DNA of 64,000 nt from Limanda limanda (taxonomy: Eukaryota > Chordata > Actinopteri > Pleuronectiformes > Pleuronectidae). The number at the start of each line of letters is the position of its first letter. Position 1 is the first letter of the stretch. The notes under the pieces were generated by a model. The model saw only the letters and a list, made by a program, of their open reading frames with translations. It was not told the origin of the DNA and made no database searches. Both the position numbers and the translations under genes were made by a program. Where the stretch lies: the NCBI RefSeq assembly GCF_963576545.1, contig NC_083654.1, forward strand, positions 19,488,699-19,552,698. Reading direction: 5' to 3'. Positions 1-12,690 of this stretch are shown piece after piece.

Positions 1-921
1 CAATCTCAGGGAGGCATCATGTCGATGACTCACGAAAAGTGGGAAATAAAACTCAAATTATAAAAACAGCCTGTTCTCTCATTAACTGTTATTTCAGGAA
101 ACATCTGCTTCTGAAAACCAGGAGAAGGAATCGAGGTCAGAGGCTGAATCTTTACGATCCGAGACTCAAACCTGTGAAACGCACGCCACTGAAAAACAAA
201 CTTCGCTGATCCCTCCTGCAAATGGAGTTTTTCGTGGCCTGGAGCCACAGAGGGTTGTTTTCTTTTCATCCTCTGAGTCAAAGAAGGTTTTTCAGATGAG
301 GTGACAAGTATCATGTGTTCGCTGCTCGACACTGAAGCTCCTGCCTGAGGAGACAACAGGATATGATATCTTCTAAAATCTACTTTCTTAATGCAACTTT
401 TACCTTTAATGCAATTTCTGCCTTTTTATTAGATTGTTTCAGTTTTATTCAACGACAAAAAAAAGGCAACGGTTTATATTTAAGACGTGATTTTAAATAT
501 GATGTTTAAATGATGCTCTCATACTCCATTTATAAATGTCTAATTGCATTTTGCATTTTTCAGTTCTTCTGTCTCTTTCATAGAAAGTCGTCACATGGAA
601 ATCTAAAAGATTTCTGCTGCTCTTCCTTTTTCGGTGGGAGTCAGCAGAGTCGACCAATAAAAAGAGGAACATGTGTGACACATAGAGAGGCGCGGCCCAT
701 TTGATTTAAGGGAGGCGACCACAGACAAAAATATCCTCGGTGGAAATTTAAACGTTAAATTTCCTTTATACACATTTTTCTCCTGAATAAAAAACAGTCA
801 GAGGAATAACAAAGAGGAGAAACTGATCCACAAACTGATCCTTGATGTTTCTCCTGATCTGAAGACTCCAGCAGGATGAAACCAGCTTCAGACACAAAGT
901 GAACACTGAGACCAACTCTAC
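1..921 (-). other. Start of the shared plec intron leading to common exon 2
   Basis: This is downstream, on the minus strand, of every first exon in the window. I see no exon, no dispersed repeat that I recognise, and no trace of the plectin actin-binding domain. That exon must lie beyond position 1. Sequence is ordinary, with A/T-rich patches around 360-560. Confidence 0.5.
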
Positions 922-1030
922 CTTTCCTGTGATCCATGGCCCAGAGCCGGCCCTTGCCGTACGAGTCCTCTATGAAGTCCCTGTCACTGCCCACACTGTC
1001 GGAGGAGTAGTTCCTGAACCTCGGCTCCAT
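922..1030 (-). CDS. plec: Plectin alternative first exon, closest to the common exon (possible 1a counterpart)
   Basis: The exon reads from ATG at 1,030 to a 5' splice site (AAAG|GTAGAG) and encodes 36 residues plus one base, so it ends in phase 1 like the recognised plectin first exons in this window. The ATG has A at -3 and G at +4. The peptide starts MEPRFRNYSSDSVGSD and ends RLWAMDHRK; it is rich in Ser and Asp, with no membrane segment. Mammalian isoform 1a also lies near common exon 2 and has a Ser/acid stretch (TSSEDNLYLAVL), but the match is too weak to name it. The assignment to plec rests on strand, phase and position. The exon it should splice to (actin-binding domain start) is not in the window. 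It could instead be a fish-specific start or a chance ORF. Confidence 0.55.
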
Positions 1031-4000
1031 CCTCACGCTGCTGTCGACTCAGTGATCACAATCAGAATCTGAAACCGGCCTGTGCAGGTCCTGGGGCCAC
1101 GTCGTCTCCTGGAGAGACTGTTGTGATCTCCTGAGCTCCAGTGGAGGAGCCTGTCGTTACGTGGGTGTGTCCCTCAGTCTTCCTCCCTCTTTTCCACCCT
1201 GTCTTTATTCGCTCCCTCTCTCTCTGACAGTCACTTATTCTGTTTCACCAGCTCTTGCAACATGCCTGCCTGTGGGCCAATGTCAATGTCAGTGTGTGTC
1301 ACTCACCACCGGGCGGAGGAGGACTCAGCCCTGTGATGAGATGTTACAGTAAAGACCCTCGGAGCGAACACACCTCTGCACTGATCCAACTGTACAGACC
1401 TTACATTACATTCACGTGTCTCTAAGTTTGTTATTATCATTATTATATATTTATTTAAGTCACTATAGTAATTATGAGCAGCTAAAATCGAAAGAGAAGA
1501 ATTTGTGCGTTTTTTATTCGCTCACAAATGACATATAATTAGCATTTTCCAATGTTTCTTTTAGTTTTTTGTTGTTTTTATTTCCAGTGCCAATGGTTTG
1601 AGACATTTAATCCATCACAGCAAACATTTTACACTCTTATTCTCCTATTAATTGCTGCAGGATAATTAATTTGCAAGCTCTATATGTGCAAAGATTCTCT
1701 GATATATATGATTTCAGCATTTTAATGGAACGAATCGACATCCAGCATTTCATTTTAAATGTGTTTGTGAATGCAACATTTTCCCATAGACACCGGGGGT
1801 ATTCCGGCTCAAAACTGTTGTACTATCTGTGCATTAACAAATAGTTTTCCAAAAATATAAAGACAACGAAACGTTCACAATGAAACAACGGCACTTTCAT
1901 CAGAAGAAGAGTCAGAGGTAAATAACTAAAATCTTACGAAAGTGCAGAAACCCCAATTAACTTCTAGATGACATTTATCTCTTAACAAGAGCACTAATGC
2001 AGACAAAGGAGACGTTCCCTCACACAGACGAAGCTGCAGGGCGTCAGGTCACTGGAGCCTGTTGCCCCCCCGACTCAAATCCACGTCTGTGGTCTGAGGC
2101 CGGACGTCTGAACAAGAGTTTCAGTGATGAGCCTGAACACAGAGAACCTGCCAGGAGGCAGCAGAGCAGAGGAGAGGACACAACGACCTTGACCTTCAGG
2201 AACCACAAGAAAACGTCACATCAGGACAAAGTTAAAGACAAACCAGCACAGAGGGGTTTTTTGTTTTCACGTCTGAGTTTTCTACAGGAGAGAATCCAGC
2301 AGCAGGAGGAAAAGAAGTGAGGTTTTCTAATGGGAACAACCTGCCAGGCTGAGCCTCAAAGTGAAGCATGGGGTTTGGATTATTCTTCTTCGGATACGTT
2401 TTGCAGTCCAGGATAAAAGCTTCAGTTCGGCCACAGACGCACAAACAAAGACAAAAGGAACAGCTTTCAAAAAGACTCTTAATGGAGCAACCACACTGCT
2501 GCAGAGAACGATCCCAACACAAAGCAGCTATTGTGTCTCATTGTGGACGCAGGCAACAGTGTGTGTCTGTGTGCGTGAGAAGAAAAGCAGGATTCGTACT
2601 GGATTTGTACAAGATGATCTAAAAACACAACAACATCTCAGACTAAATCTAAACTTTGCTTTTAGTTGTGCAGCCAGCTCTAGATGTCCAGGGGCTCTGA
2701 ACTCACACATCCACTCTAACATGTACATGTCCTGAAGCTCCTGGATCATTGCCTGAATACCTGCAGCACCTTTCACCCGTTGGTGCATCAATTTTTACAC
2801 ACACTGACATCAGACTTGTAAAAGAGAGATTTTTGGGATGCCAGCGGAGGGAGGCGGCTTGTCAGGGCTTGAGAAATGGAAGCTGTCGATGTTGCACCTT
2901 CCCTGCAGACCTCAACCCTGCAGGCTGCACATAAACATGAAACCCAAGAATTAAAAATATATATATGTGTGTGTGACTGAAAAGTGACTAAGTGATTTGT
3001 TTGAGTCTTGCAAATCACAGCTGGAGACATTTCTACGGTTGAGATGATTTGTGCAAATGTTTACTGACGGCAAATTGCTAATATTCATATTCTTGCCTCG
3101 GAGCATTTCTAGTTTTGTTGTGATTTTGTGCAGATCCAAACCAAAAAAACTAAATTTGTCCCATGATGCCGTCAAACATTACCATGGAATTAGCTGCACA
3201 AAGAGGAACAAGCTCTTTCATGATATAATTACGTTATTAAAAACATAGTCTGTTATCAGAAACACACACACAGGGAGGTATTGTGTGGTTAGTTCTCTTC
3301 TATCTGCTGCTGATAACACGCACAGATAAACCTGAGTGAGCTGATAGCAGATTTTTACAATGACAGCGAAGCAAGTCTACGCATTCCTGCAGAGGGTGCG
3401 CCCCCCCGCTCGCAGACACAGGGGGCGCCGCCTTTCTGCGATAACTCCACCCGGGCCCCCAGAACTCCCAGTGCTCATCTGCACCATCGACTTCATATCT
3501 GCACAAGTGACAACATGCAGCGTCAGCCCCTCTGACAGGAGCACGGGACGCCATCTGGCTCGCGGCTCCTGGCGGGATTTACGACGGAGGGAGGGATGAG
3601 CGATGGATGGGTTTCAGGGAGAGGAACTCTGCCAGGGGTGAGGAATGATGGAGGCGCCGCAGGGCATTGTGGGTCAGATCAGGCCTGGAGCTGGCAGAGG
3701 AGAGGGCAGGAAGGCATGCACGGCTCCGAGAGGAGACAAAGATCCGTCTGCTGTTATCACTGTGAGGAATTTATTCCAAAAACAAGTAGTGAGAGGAGAA
3801 GAGAAACAAGGGAGATGCACGTGGACGATAAACCAAAGAGAACTCCAGCTGCACAGAGGGATTCATGGGGCAGTGCTGCTTTCTGAAGTTTTCCTTTAAG
3901 TTGCCCACATCAGATCCTCCCTCAAGTAATTAAAAAGAATCTTTCTTTCCCAATATGAAAATCATCTCCACACCCCAACACATAATCAGCCCCACATGCG

Positions 4001-4820
4001 GTTTACAGTCATCTGCTTGTGAGAATATGAGACTGGATATTTGCTGGATTTATGTTCTGCAGATGAGAGCAATTAAAAGAGAAGAGGAGCTAATTGCTCA
4101 TCACTCGTTTGTCTCCCTCTACTGGTGGAAAGGCTTCAGTGCAGGAGAAAGCTCTTCAGTATATGATCCACTTGAAAGTTTAATAGGAGCCAACAAAGTC
4201 TTGTCTGTAATCATCAGAGAACAAAGCTACTGTGAGGAAAGTCCAGGGTCAGTCTGGGCCCTGCAGAGTCGACTTGTGTTTACAGACCAGTCACTACTGG
4301 GAGAGTGGTTGCTATGACAACGCAGCAAAAACACACGGATGCTGCCAGTTTTCCAGACCAGCAGCTCTGGCCTCAAACCTCCAGAGGAATCTACAACTCA
4401 GAGAAGGAGAAACACACGAGTTCTCACAGCACTTAGAGCCGGATCTGAGAGATGTCAGATAATCTTTATCGAATACTCAGGAGGGTAAACAGAGAGAGAT
4501 GTTTACTTTTCATCTGCATGTTCAGGATGAGTCAGCGGAGAAAAGACTGAGTCACTCACGTCACAGAATCATCTCCAGATGTCAGAATGAGCAGCCTCAA
4601 CAAATATGTTACTTTTCATTATCGACTCATCTGACAATTATACAATTTTTGGTTAATCTATTTATCTTTTAAGTCAGAATATGATAAAAAATACTTTTGA
4701 TTAAAAGCCGAAAGGGAACATATTAAAACATTTTTTTGGGCCAAAACATTTAAAATCTTTATTTCTGAGAAGCTGAATTTTGGCCCAAAAATGTATTTAA
4801 ACAATTAATTTAATGATCAG

Positions 4821-4866
4821 GACAATTTTTGCTGCTACATTTTTGACAATTTTTGCTGCTACATTT
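4821..4866. repeat. Tandem duplication, 23-bp unit, two copies
   Basis: The unit beginning GACAATTTTTGCTGCTAC is present twice in direct succession, followed by A/T-rich sequence. Confidence 0.8.
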
Positions 4867-4896
4867 GAAAATTTATAATTTATAATTTCTGGTTTA

Positions 4897-4930
<34 letters not shown>

Positions 4931-5070
4931 AATAATAAATTGTCTTTGATACAAGACACAAAACATGAATCATAGATATAATGTATATAATTATATATTA
5001 TATTATTATTATTATATTATATTTAATATAATAATAATAAAATAATAAATAATAATAATAATAAAAATAA
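4897..5070. repeat. (ATT)n/(AAT)n microsatellite and A/T-rich tract
   Basis: About 14 ATT units at 4,897-4,938, then inverted AAT units and further imperfect AAT/ATT runs to about 5,070. The two halves are complementary and could form hairpins. Confidence 0.85.
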
Positions 5071-5531
5071 TTTGCTCTATAGTGGTGGAGGTTTTGGAAA
5101 AGGTTAAAACATTAATTATTCTTATTAATACAAGTCTTATAATAATAAACTTATATAAAGTTCATTCACCCAAACTTGACAAATTGACAAAATTATTTCC
5201 ATTTTTGTCTGAGAAGCTGAATCATGTTATAAAAATGTCATAATAAAAATAATTGCTTCATAATTTCCAGACACACAATTCGTCATCTCTCCTCTACATC
5301 ATTCATTTTTCACTGAGTATTGTCACTGAGAATAAACAATATGTCCTTTGTTTTGATCTCTATAAAAGTCTGATCTGAACGGATCATAATAAACATGGCT
5401 GGTGAACGCCCCCTCCTCTCCGCCTCGGGGCTTTCCGTCCACTGGCGGAGGAGAGGAAACGGTTAACACCGTCACCAGCAGCCCCCCCCCCCCCCCTGGG
5501 AGATGGAGAGACCCGCGGCGCTCGAACCTAC

Positions 5532-5709
5532 CCGCGCAGCACATGCGGCTGTACAGATGCGCGCCCACTTCGCCGCAGCTCATTTCGTGGATGTAGTTGA
5601 ACCGTCGGTACTGCATCTCCCACTCCGGCTGCCCGACCCAGTTCGGCACTGGTCCGGCACCAGCGGAACCAGTGGAACCAGTGTGCGTCCTCTCCCCCAG
5701 TCCGGCCAT
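5532..5709 (-). CDS. plec: Unassigned plectin-type first exon with Cys-rich end
   Basis: An open frame ends in phase 1 at a good donor (GCGG|GTAGGT). Two starts fit: ATG at 5,709 (59 residues, G at -3 and G at +4, beginning MAGLGERTHTG) or ATG at 5,616 (28 residues, beginning MQYRRFNYIHEM, weaker context). The C-terminal part reads CGEVGAHLYSRMCCA, with three cysteines and aromatic residues and no membrane helix. The surrounding 5.4-5.8 kb is GC-rich with many CpGs, as expected for a promoter. I do not recognise the peptide among mammalian plectin isoforms. Membership in plec is inferred from strand, phase and location between the 1b-like and most proximal first exons. In the transcript a run of about 15 G lies some 35 nt past the donor. 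Confidence 0.5.
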
Positions 5710-7460
5710 CCCGCTGTGCCACTGTGCCGCGCGTAAAAGCCACAGACGTCTCCAAAAACGCCCCCCTGGACTCGCGCGTCTCTCGCCTGAGGAACCAGCC
5801 CTCGGACACTTCCCTCTCTCTCCTCTACCCGAGCCACATGGAGCAGAAGAAGAAAACACGGGGTCGGGTCCGATTGCAGAATCTGTGTCACACAAGCCCA
5901 ACCCCCTTCTGTGTTGTTCAGTGGATCTGCTGCTGCGTCGTCGCTCCGTGCGTAAAAAGGATTTGTGCCATCACAGCGCAGCGAGGGAGGAGGGACATCC
6001 CCGAAATACTCACACACAACGTAACGGTGCACGCCATGTCTCTATTTTTGCATGTGGTGTGTGTGTGTGTGTTGTGCCTCTCCCAGAGCTACACAACGCC
6101 CCAGGCCCCTCAACGCAAAGCAGAACCACTCCAGATGGATGTGTGGTTATTATTCCAACTGGTTTTCAAACCGTCCCAGAGTCGAGAGGTGACGGTTTCC
6201 CAGAGAGAAAGTTCAATAACTCATCATCACCTTCCTCCCACATTCTCTCTCTGCGTGTTTTGCATTCATGAGCAGGTGTTGGCTCATTCTCGAGTCAAGA
6301 CAAAGATCAACAACTTGACAGCAAATAAGGGTTTGATGTCACGGCAGTAAAATGTCATTTATGGCCAGGGAGTGGTTTTTATATACATACCTGGCTCTGA
6401 CAGAGTGGGAACACACAGGTAGTGTGTTCGGTGGATAAACAGATCTATTGTCTGTACATTTCCAGTCAGAAGAACCAGTTCCAAAACTTAAAACATACAT
6501 TGATGACTTCACGAAAGCACAAAAAGCTGTTTAAGAGTTAGTTTAACGAGAGTAAAGTTGCCAGATCATCATACCTGCACACGTTCAATACCAGCACATG
6601 TTTTTCATTAACTTCCCAGTTGTTTGCCTTTTATTTAGCGAACTAAATTGTGGAAAAGTATTTGGGCCAAAAACTATAAGGAAGAAGGCGGGAGGATAAT
6701 TCTTTCCTTAATAAAGTCTCTTTTGAGCAGTTTTCATCAGAATCTCTTCCTCGACCTCGATGTGATTATCTCACTGTTCACGTGCTAAAGGATAAAAGAA
6801 CTTCCTTGTTCTTCAAACTGACTCTTGACAAAAACCAATTCATCAATTCATCCACACAAAGAGTCGGAGCCTCAAATATTTGCTTGAGCTCAACTCCTCC
6901 TCCTCCTCCTCCGCAGCAGCAGCAGCAGAGGATAAAAGAATCAGGAAAACTCGTTCAAGCAGTTTGAGGTAAAGTTGATTTGCTTTGCACATGAGGAGCA
7001 GTGATATCTGATCTGTGTCATTATCTGATGACCTTGGATTCTGTAGTGTGTCTGTACTGTACCATGTTTGTACAGTAGAGTATTTGTACTGCAGCAGGTG
7101 ACAGGCCAGACAAAGAAACTCATGTGTTTCATGTTACACTCATTATTGTGCTCAGGGCATGTGGGGACACGGTGGGCGTTGGGCATTGTTCTCACTGTTT
7201 CACGAGTCCTTCGACGCTGGCATGTTCTTTTTCCACTTTTCAGTTAAAGTCTGTCATTACTGCCACGGTGAAAATACTCAGGAAAGTGAGTCACAGCTTC
7301 CAGAAACTGAACCCGGTCCTGCAGAGCGTTGTGTGAGGCATGTTGTGGTTTACGTTCAAACTGGAGGAGCACGGACACTGGGACAGACTGGGGCGCGGCG
7401 TCCGAGACGGATCGGAAATAATCGGACATAAGCAACAAAGGCAAAAGCATAACGCCGATT

Positions 7461-7509
7461 CTGCCAGGGACACAAAGATCTGCCAGGGACACAAAGATCT
7501 GCCAGGGAC
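7461..7509. repeat. 19-bp tandem repeat, about 2.6 copies
   Basis: The unit CTGCCAGGGACACAAAGAT is repeated head to tail, the last copy truncated. Confidence 0.9.
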
Positions 7510-7866
7510 AAGACGTCACACAGCGCTCGGGATCCACAGACGGAACTCGAAGCCGTTTGTGGTTAATTATCACTTTGTGTAAATGTCTCTTTATCAGTGC
7601 GGCCCACACAGAGATCAGATTCCCTTTTAAAAGGTCCCGAGGATCTGCGTGAACCCCCCGACACACACACACACACACGCCAACCTCCTCCTCCTCCTCC
7701 AGTTTGTTGTGAGCGTCTCCAGGAGACACAGTCCCAGCGTCCCCAGTGTCGAGTTCACTCCCACCAGCCCCACGGCATGTGTGGCTTTTTATAAACCTGG
7801 CTCCGGGTGAAGTCTCTTTTTAAACTTGCTTCCACCTTCCCAGTGTGTCAAAGGCACCTTGCTGCA

Positions 7867-7946
7867 CCAGACCTCCACCAGACCTCCACCAGACCTCCAC
7901 CAGACCTCCACCAGACCTCCACCAGACCTCCACCAGACCTCCACCT
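7867..7946. repeat. 11-bp minisatellite, about seven copies
   Basis: Perfect head-to-tail copies of CCAGACCTCCA, ending in degenerate CCTCCAC units. Confidence 0.92.
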
Positions 7947-9748
7947 CCACACCTCCACAAGCATGTGACTCTGCAGATGTGAGGCTGGTAATGGACCCGG
8001 AATGTAAACAATGACCGCACTTTCAACACAATCTATGGCGACGCCTCCTTCCTGTGTTTAGAATCACTTTCCGAAGAGAAAGATGGAAGAGGGAACCCGA
8101 GCGCTGCTGATTCTCTCCGTCCGCACTGCGGCAGCGACCCAGCAGGAAGCAGATCTCCTCCGATGTTAAAGAGCTGATTATTGACAGTAGAGATAACACG
8201 AGGATTAGGTTCGCCCTCGATTTGCCAGTCAAACAAGTCTCCGAGGAAACGTTCAATCGCCCGGCGCACACAAAGTTTACACAACACACACACACACACA
8301 CAGAGTCCGGGTGACCAGGTCGGACGTTTGAGTTAAATCTCTTCTTTTATTGGTTCTCTGTTTTTCGAGCAGGAGAAAGTTTCTTCTTGCTGACCTGACA
8401 TTGAAAGTCACTCGACCGGTCAAAACAAACTCAGACACGTCACTGTTGTGAAAAGCTCTTATCTGCTCAGGGTGTGTCCCCCCCCCCCTCCACTCCCCTC
8501 CCCTATCCACTCCCTGGAGACTTCATAACATCAGGTATAGACGATTGGGAGAGATAACGTTAAGAGTGCAGCTCCGGCTTCACCTTCAGCAGAAGAACAC
8601 GTTCATAGATGGTGTTTCTTCTTTCTGGCTACATCCACAATAATACGTTTTCATTTATCAACTCTGCGACAGACACGTCCACACTGAAACTGAGAATTTT
8701 GGAAACGCTGCTGGTCCCGTTTTAATTTGAAAACTCCGGGGCTGAGTTCTGATCTGGACGAGCAGAAACTGAGACGTTTGGGAACAATGATGTAGAAACG
8801 ACTTCCTGCTGATCAGGTCTTTTCAGGTGTAACGTAGCCTTCACTGATTTGTCAGGTTTCTGTCAAACAACCAGAATTAGTCTCGGCCGCAGGTCAAGAC
8901 CTAAACGTTCAGTCTCAAGCTGCTATTATTGTTTTCAGGCGAGTCAATATGGATACAATACTGTATCCTTAACAACGTTCTAACTACCGGCTCCTTGCAG
9001 GTTTAAATGTGGCTCCAGGGTAACAAGTAGTTATAATGAAGCTTCATTGTCTTCATTGTGGATTCACCGAGTTGTTCAAGTCCGTCCTGGACAAACTGGT
9101 TCCTCAGAGGGAAAACAAGTTTCTTTTATCAGCACCTGCAGTCTGACATTCACAGATCATTTGCCTGAAGGCGTGTGGCCGCCGGCCGCCACGTGACAAG
9201 TTGTGTCAACACACAACACAACCCCGGAGTAGGTGTGTCAGGTGACATTAAAGAGCAACACACATGCCTGGAGTTTCCCTTTGGGGCTCATCACCGGGTC
9301 GGACGCTGTAATGCTTTTTCCACTGGCAGCACATGAAGGGTTCGTATCCTTTTAAAAGACTGAAGAGTAAAACCGGCCGAACAAGCCCATTAAGAACACA
9401 GGATTAACCCTGAAGCTCGAGATAACACACACACTGTGATAACACACACACTGTGAGACCTTAAAGAGCCCGGGGACACAAGTCACACAACCTGGAGCAC
9501 AGACACCAGCAGAGGAGCAGGAGGGTCGGACCCCTGTCGGAGCCTGAAGCCCCTCACAGAGCTCCGGTCCACAGTCAGCATCTACAGGGTTAACTGGAAC
9601 CTCTCCATTCCACAGGAAACTGAGACCAGAGGGGGAAGAGGAGGAGGAGGAAGAGGAGGAGGAGTGTTCACCACAGACACACACACACAGGACGAGAGAG
9701 ACGACGCATGAGGACGGACGGAGAGAAACTTCCTTCTCCTCCTGAAGC

Positions 9749-9835
9749 CTCCTGCTGTCTCCTCCTGCTGTCTCCTCCTGCTGTCTCCTCCTGCTGTCAC
9801 CTCCTCCTCCTTCACCTCCTCCTTCTTCACCTCCT
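9749..9835. repeat. 13-bp CCTCCTGCTGTCT repeats and CCT-rich tract
   Basis: Four near-perfect units followed by CCT-rich sequence, directly beside the 1b-like donor. On the plec transcript this is a G-rich (GGAGGA) tract just inside the intron. Confidence 0.85.
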
Positions 9836-9843
9836 GCTCTTAC

Positions 9844-9946
9844 CTTGCTTCCGGCGCAGGCTCCACCTCCACGCCACGACCAGGGTGACGACGTGGCCCA
9901 CGACCACCAGGGCCGGGAACGCACTTCCAGGGGGGCTAGCCGGCAT
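9844..9946 (-). CDS. plec: Plectin isoform 1b-type first exon (membrane anchor)
   Basis: The exon encodes 34 residues plus one base and ends CAAG|GTAAGA in phase 1. Residues 9-26 form a hydrophobic helix containing LVVVGHVVTL, followed by a basic stretch (RWSLRRKQ). Mammalian plectin 1b has the same arrangement and the nearly identical core SLVVVGHVVTL followed by arginines. In mammals it anchors plectin in the outer mitochondrial membrane and so ties intermediate filaments to mitochondria. The match in length, core motif, basic tail and phase makes this the surest of the proximal exons. The ATG context is weak (C at -3 and +4), but the frame matches the family start. The open frame extends further upstream without an acceptor, consistent with 5' UTR. 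Confidence 0.9.
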
Positions 9947-10186
9947 TGGGCCTGCTTTCAAAGTGGAGAGTCCCACGAGCTGTGAAGCCAGGTGGGCCGG
10001 GCCGGAGGAGGGGAGGGGAGGGGAGGGGTGAAAGGTGAAAGGGGGAGTGGTCGTGGGCTGGGGGGGGGGGCGGGCGGCCTCTAGGGGTGTGGTGCCATCT
10101 CGGACTCTCAGAGGAGCTGCAGCCAAGTTGTCCGTGACTTTAAACGACAGAGAGAGAAGAAGAAGGAAGGCTCACCCCCCCCACAC

Positions 10187-10244
10187 CCTCCCTCCCTCCC
10201 TCCCTCCCTCCCTCCCTCCCTCCCTCCCTCCCTTCCTCCCTCTC
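10187..10244. repeat. (CCCT)n tract
   Basis: About 13 CCCT units roughly 240 bp upstream of the 1b-like ATG on the minus strand. It reads as a GGGA polypurine tract in the transcript direction. Confidence 0.9.
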
Positions 10245-10542
10245 CGCCTCCCGGCCCTGTGACTCAGAGCTCTGGCAGAGGTGGCCACTCTCCCTCCCTC
10301 CCCCTTTTCCTCCTGTACTTTTACAATAACTCTCTGTCTTCGGCTCACTTCTCCACTGTCTAACTTTGCACTTATTGTTTTTAAGTGGGGGTCTAATTCC
10401 CCCCCCGCTCTACTCTGCGGTGGTGAAACAGAAGTTGTGTCTTCCCCCCCGAGGCTCCAGTCATTCTACTGGTTTTGCCTCCACACTCCTGCTGCTGCTG
10501 CCTATCTGCAGGAGTTAATAATATATGAGGGCAGTTTGTGTC

Positions 10543-10674
<132 letters not shown>

Positions 10675-12434
10675 GGCTCAGCCCTGATAAGAAGCAAAAC
10701 TCCTCGAACTTTCCATCTCTTTCTCTCCGTATGAGTTTCTTCTACCCACTGAAACCCAGTGCAGTTATTTTCCATGCTGGTTTGGAGGATTCAGAGATCA
10801 TCCAAGTTCATCCCTTGTTCCAAATGTTTAAACTGAAGCCACAACTCCCCGTTTTATTTTTCCGCTCACAAAAAAAAACAACCAGCCCACTCTCTATCAA
10901 TTCGTTCCCATTATGCAGCTTCGGTATGTTTCCCTAAACGCTAATTGCTTCCATACTCTTGGACGGCTCCACCGGAGTCTATACGCTTCCCAGAAACGTA
11001 TTTAACGAGACACAAGTATTTTTTTTTACAATCTACTGTTTCATAATCTCCAAAATACCAAGTTCTTTATTTAACCCTTAAGTCACAAAGGGAGGGGGTG
11101 GGGGGGGTGATTCTCCCTCTGGACGGGCCCTGTTATTAAGGAGCCCTGAGGGGGAATGTCTTTCTACTTCTGACACTTTAAACTTCAAACCTGTCAATCA
11201 GACAAACCACACCTTATAGTGTGATCGCCAGAAACACCTCAGAGCGTTTAACGTGGTTAAAAACAATTGCCTTTTGTAACTGCTAAACACACACAGACAC
11301 ACACAACACCTGCTGACATCAGTGTTGAGGCATCAAACCCGTGTCGCCGCAGGCAGAACGCCGCTGCTGCCGCCGCCAGTGACGTCAGGACATTGTTCCC
11401 CGGATCAGAAGGTGGCGTGCAGCGGAGCCGGTGTCACTTTCAGACGAGTCGCCGTGCAGAAACCCAACACCAGCGCCGGTGTCACGATCGCACACCGACG
11501 GCAACGTGATGCCACTCGACAACCCGGCTCCATAAAACAAGCAGAAATAGACACAACCTCGACCTCAAGACACGGCCGCAGGAGGGTCGTGTTCTATACG
11601 GAGGAGAAATCAGAGCCTGGGGCCTGCAGGCCGGAGATAGACGTCATAAAACAATGTCAATTATACCAATATAGATTTCATCAAAAGCAACATAATACAA
11701 CACAAGCCCAATACACAATATACAATAGTTTGGATCTCATAGGGTTTGATGAGGTGCGAGATCCTCTAAGAGGAGAAACTACCCAATCAGGAGTTTGTTA
11801 TTCTGTGTCCACAACAGAAGAGTTTAAAACTTCACTCAGGAGATCAGTCTTGAAACCTAAAAGAAATAATAATGTGACATTTATCGTGATAATTATCAAT
11901 ATCGAGCCACTGGGGATGAAACGGTTCCCAGACTAATGGAAAACTGTGGTTCAGATTCCTGACGGGTTGATTTGGTTGAGACTCGAATAACATAATGTGG
12001 CCAAATATTATTTAAAAAACTGATATTTTGTGTAAACTCTCAGATATTTAAATATAACGTGTTTGTTTAACATGTGAAGCAGGTCTGTCTCTCTATGGGC
12101 TGTACTAACTGGACTGTGTGTATTTGTGTGTTTGTTTTTACATTTGTATGATGTAACTCTGATTTTACCTTTGACACACTTTGTGAAACCTTTTTTACTC
12201 AGTTGTGTTGTGTGTTGAGCTTGGATTTGTTGACCTGGGGCTGTTTTGTTGTCACATGCACAGACTTAATTGTTAATGGTTGTGTAGTTTTTAAATGCAC
12301 TCTTAACTTACCTAGTATTGCTATATAAAGTTTAATTAAAATCTGCATCATGGGAAGTTTTCATTGTCAAACTTTCACTAAATAAGCAATAAAGATGCTG
12401 CTTGAATAAAAAACTTGTAGAAATTACTTGTCAT

Positions 12435-12489
12435 TAGGGCCCGAGCACTGACATCAAAGGTCAGGTGAGGCCCTATTGAAATTGTAAGG

Positions 12490-12565
<76 letters not shown>

Positions 12566-12690
12566 CAAATGAATTGCCTTTTTGAGGGCTTTACCATTCT
12601 CAAATTCTTACCAAAATTTGCAGAAAGTTAGGAAGTTGTGAAAATTTACGTATTCTGAAGGAATTTTCATTTATTATTATTATTATTATT
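12435..12690. repeat. Dispersed teleost repeat with internal (ATT)n
   Basis: It begins GGGCCCGAGCACTGAC, continues GAGGCCCTATTGAAATTGTAA, has about 25 ATT units, then AATTGCCTTTTTGAGGGCTT and a second ATT block. I recognise this order from many fish loci. I do not give it a family name. Confidence 0.7.

Larger units (their letters stand above)
1031..5531 (-). other. plec intronic/promoter stretch between two first exons
   Basis: No exon that I can support. A GC-rich patch at about 3,390-3,480 (CpG-containing, near GGGGGCGCC) could be regulatory, but I found no start codon with a phase-1 donor there. The 4,620-5,270 part is A/T-rich with (ATT)n and a short tandem duplication. Confidence 0.4.
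5710..9843 (-). other. plec intronic stretch
   Basis: I see no supported exon. It contains small tandem repeats at 7,461-7,509 and 7,867-7,946, a short CA tract near 7,661, and CpG-rich sequence at 9,176-9,195 with an E-box-like CACGTG. The rest looks like unique non-coding DNA. Confidence 0.4.

Noticed and set aside
5597..6350. Two overlapping plus-strand ORFs of more than 200 residues
   Set aside because: Shadow frames in GC-rich promoter-like DNA opposite the 5.5-kb first exon; proline/serine-rich with no splice or start support.
9352..9924. 190-residue minus ORF with a Ser run
   Set aside because: Wrong frame over the 1b-like exon and a CCT repeat. The frame that ends at the donor is the plectin one.
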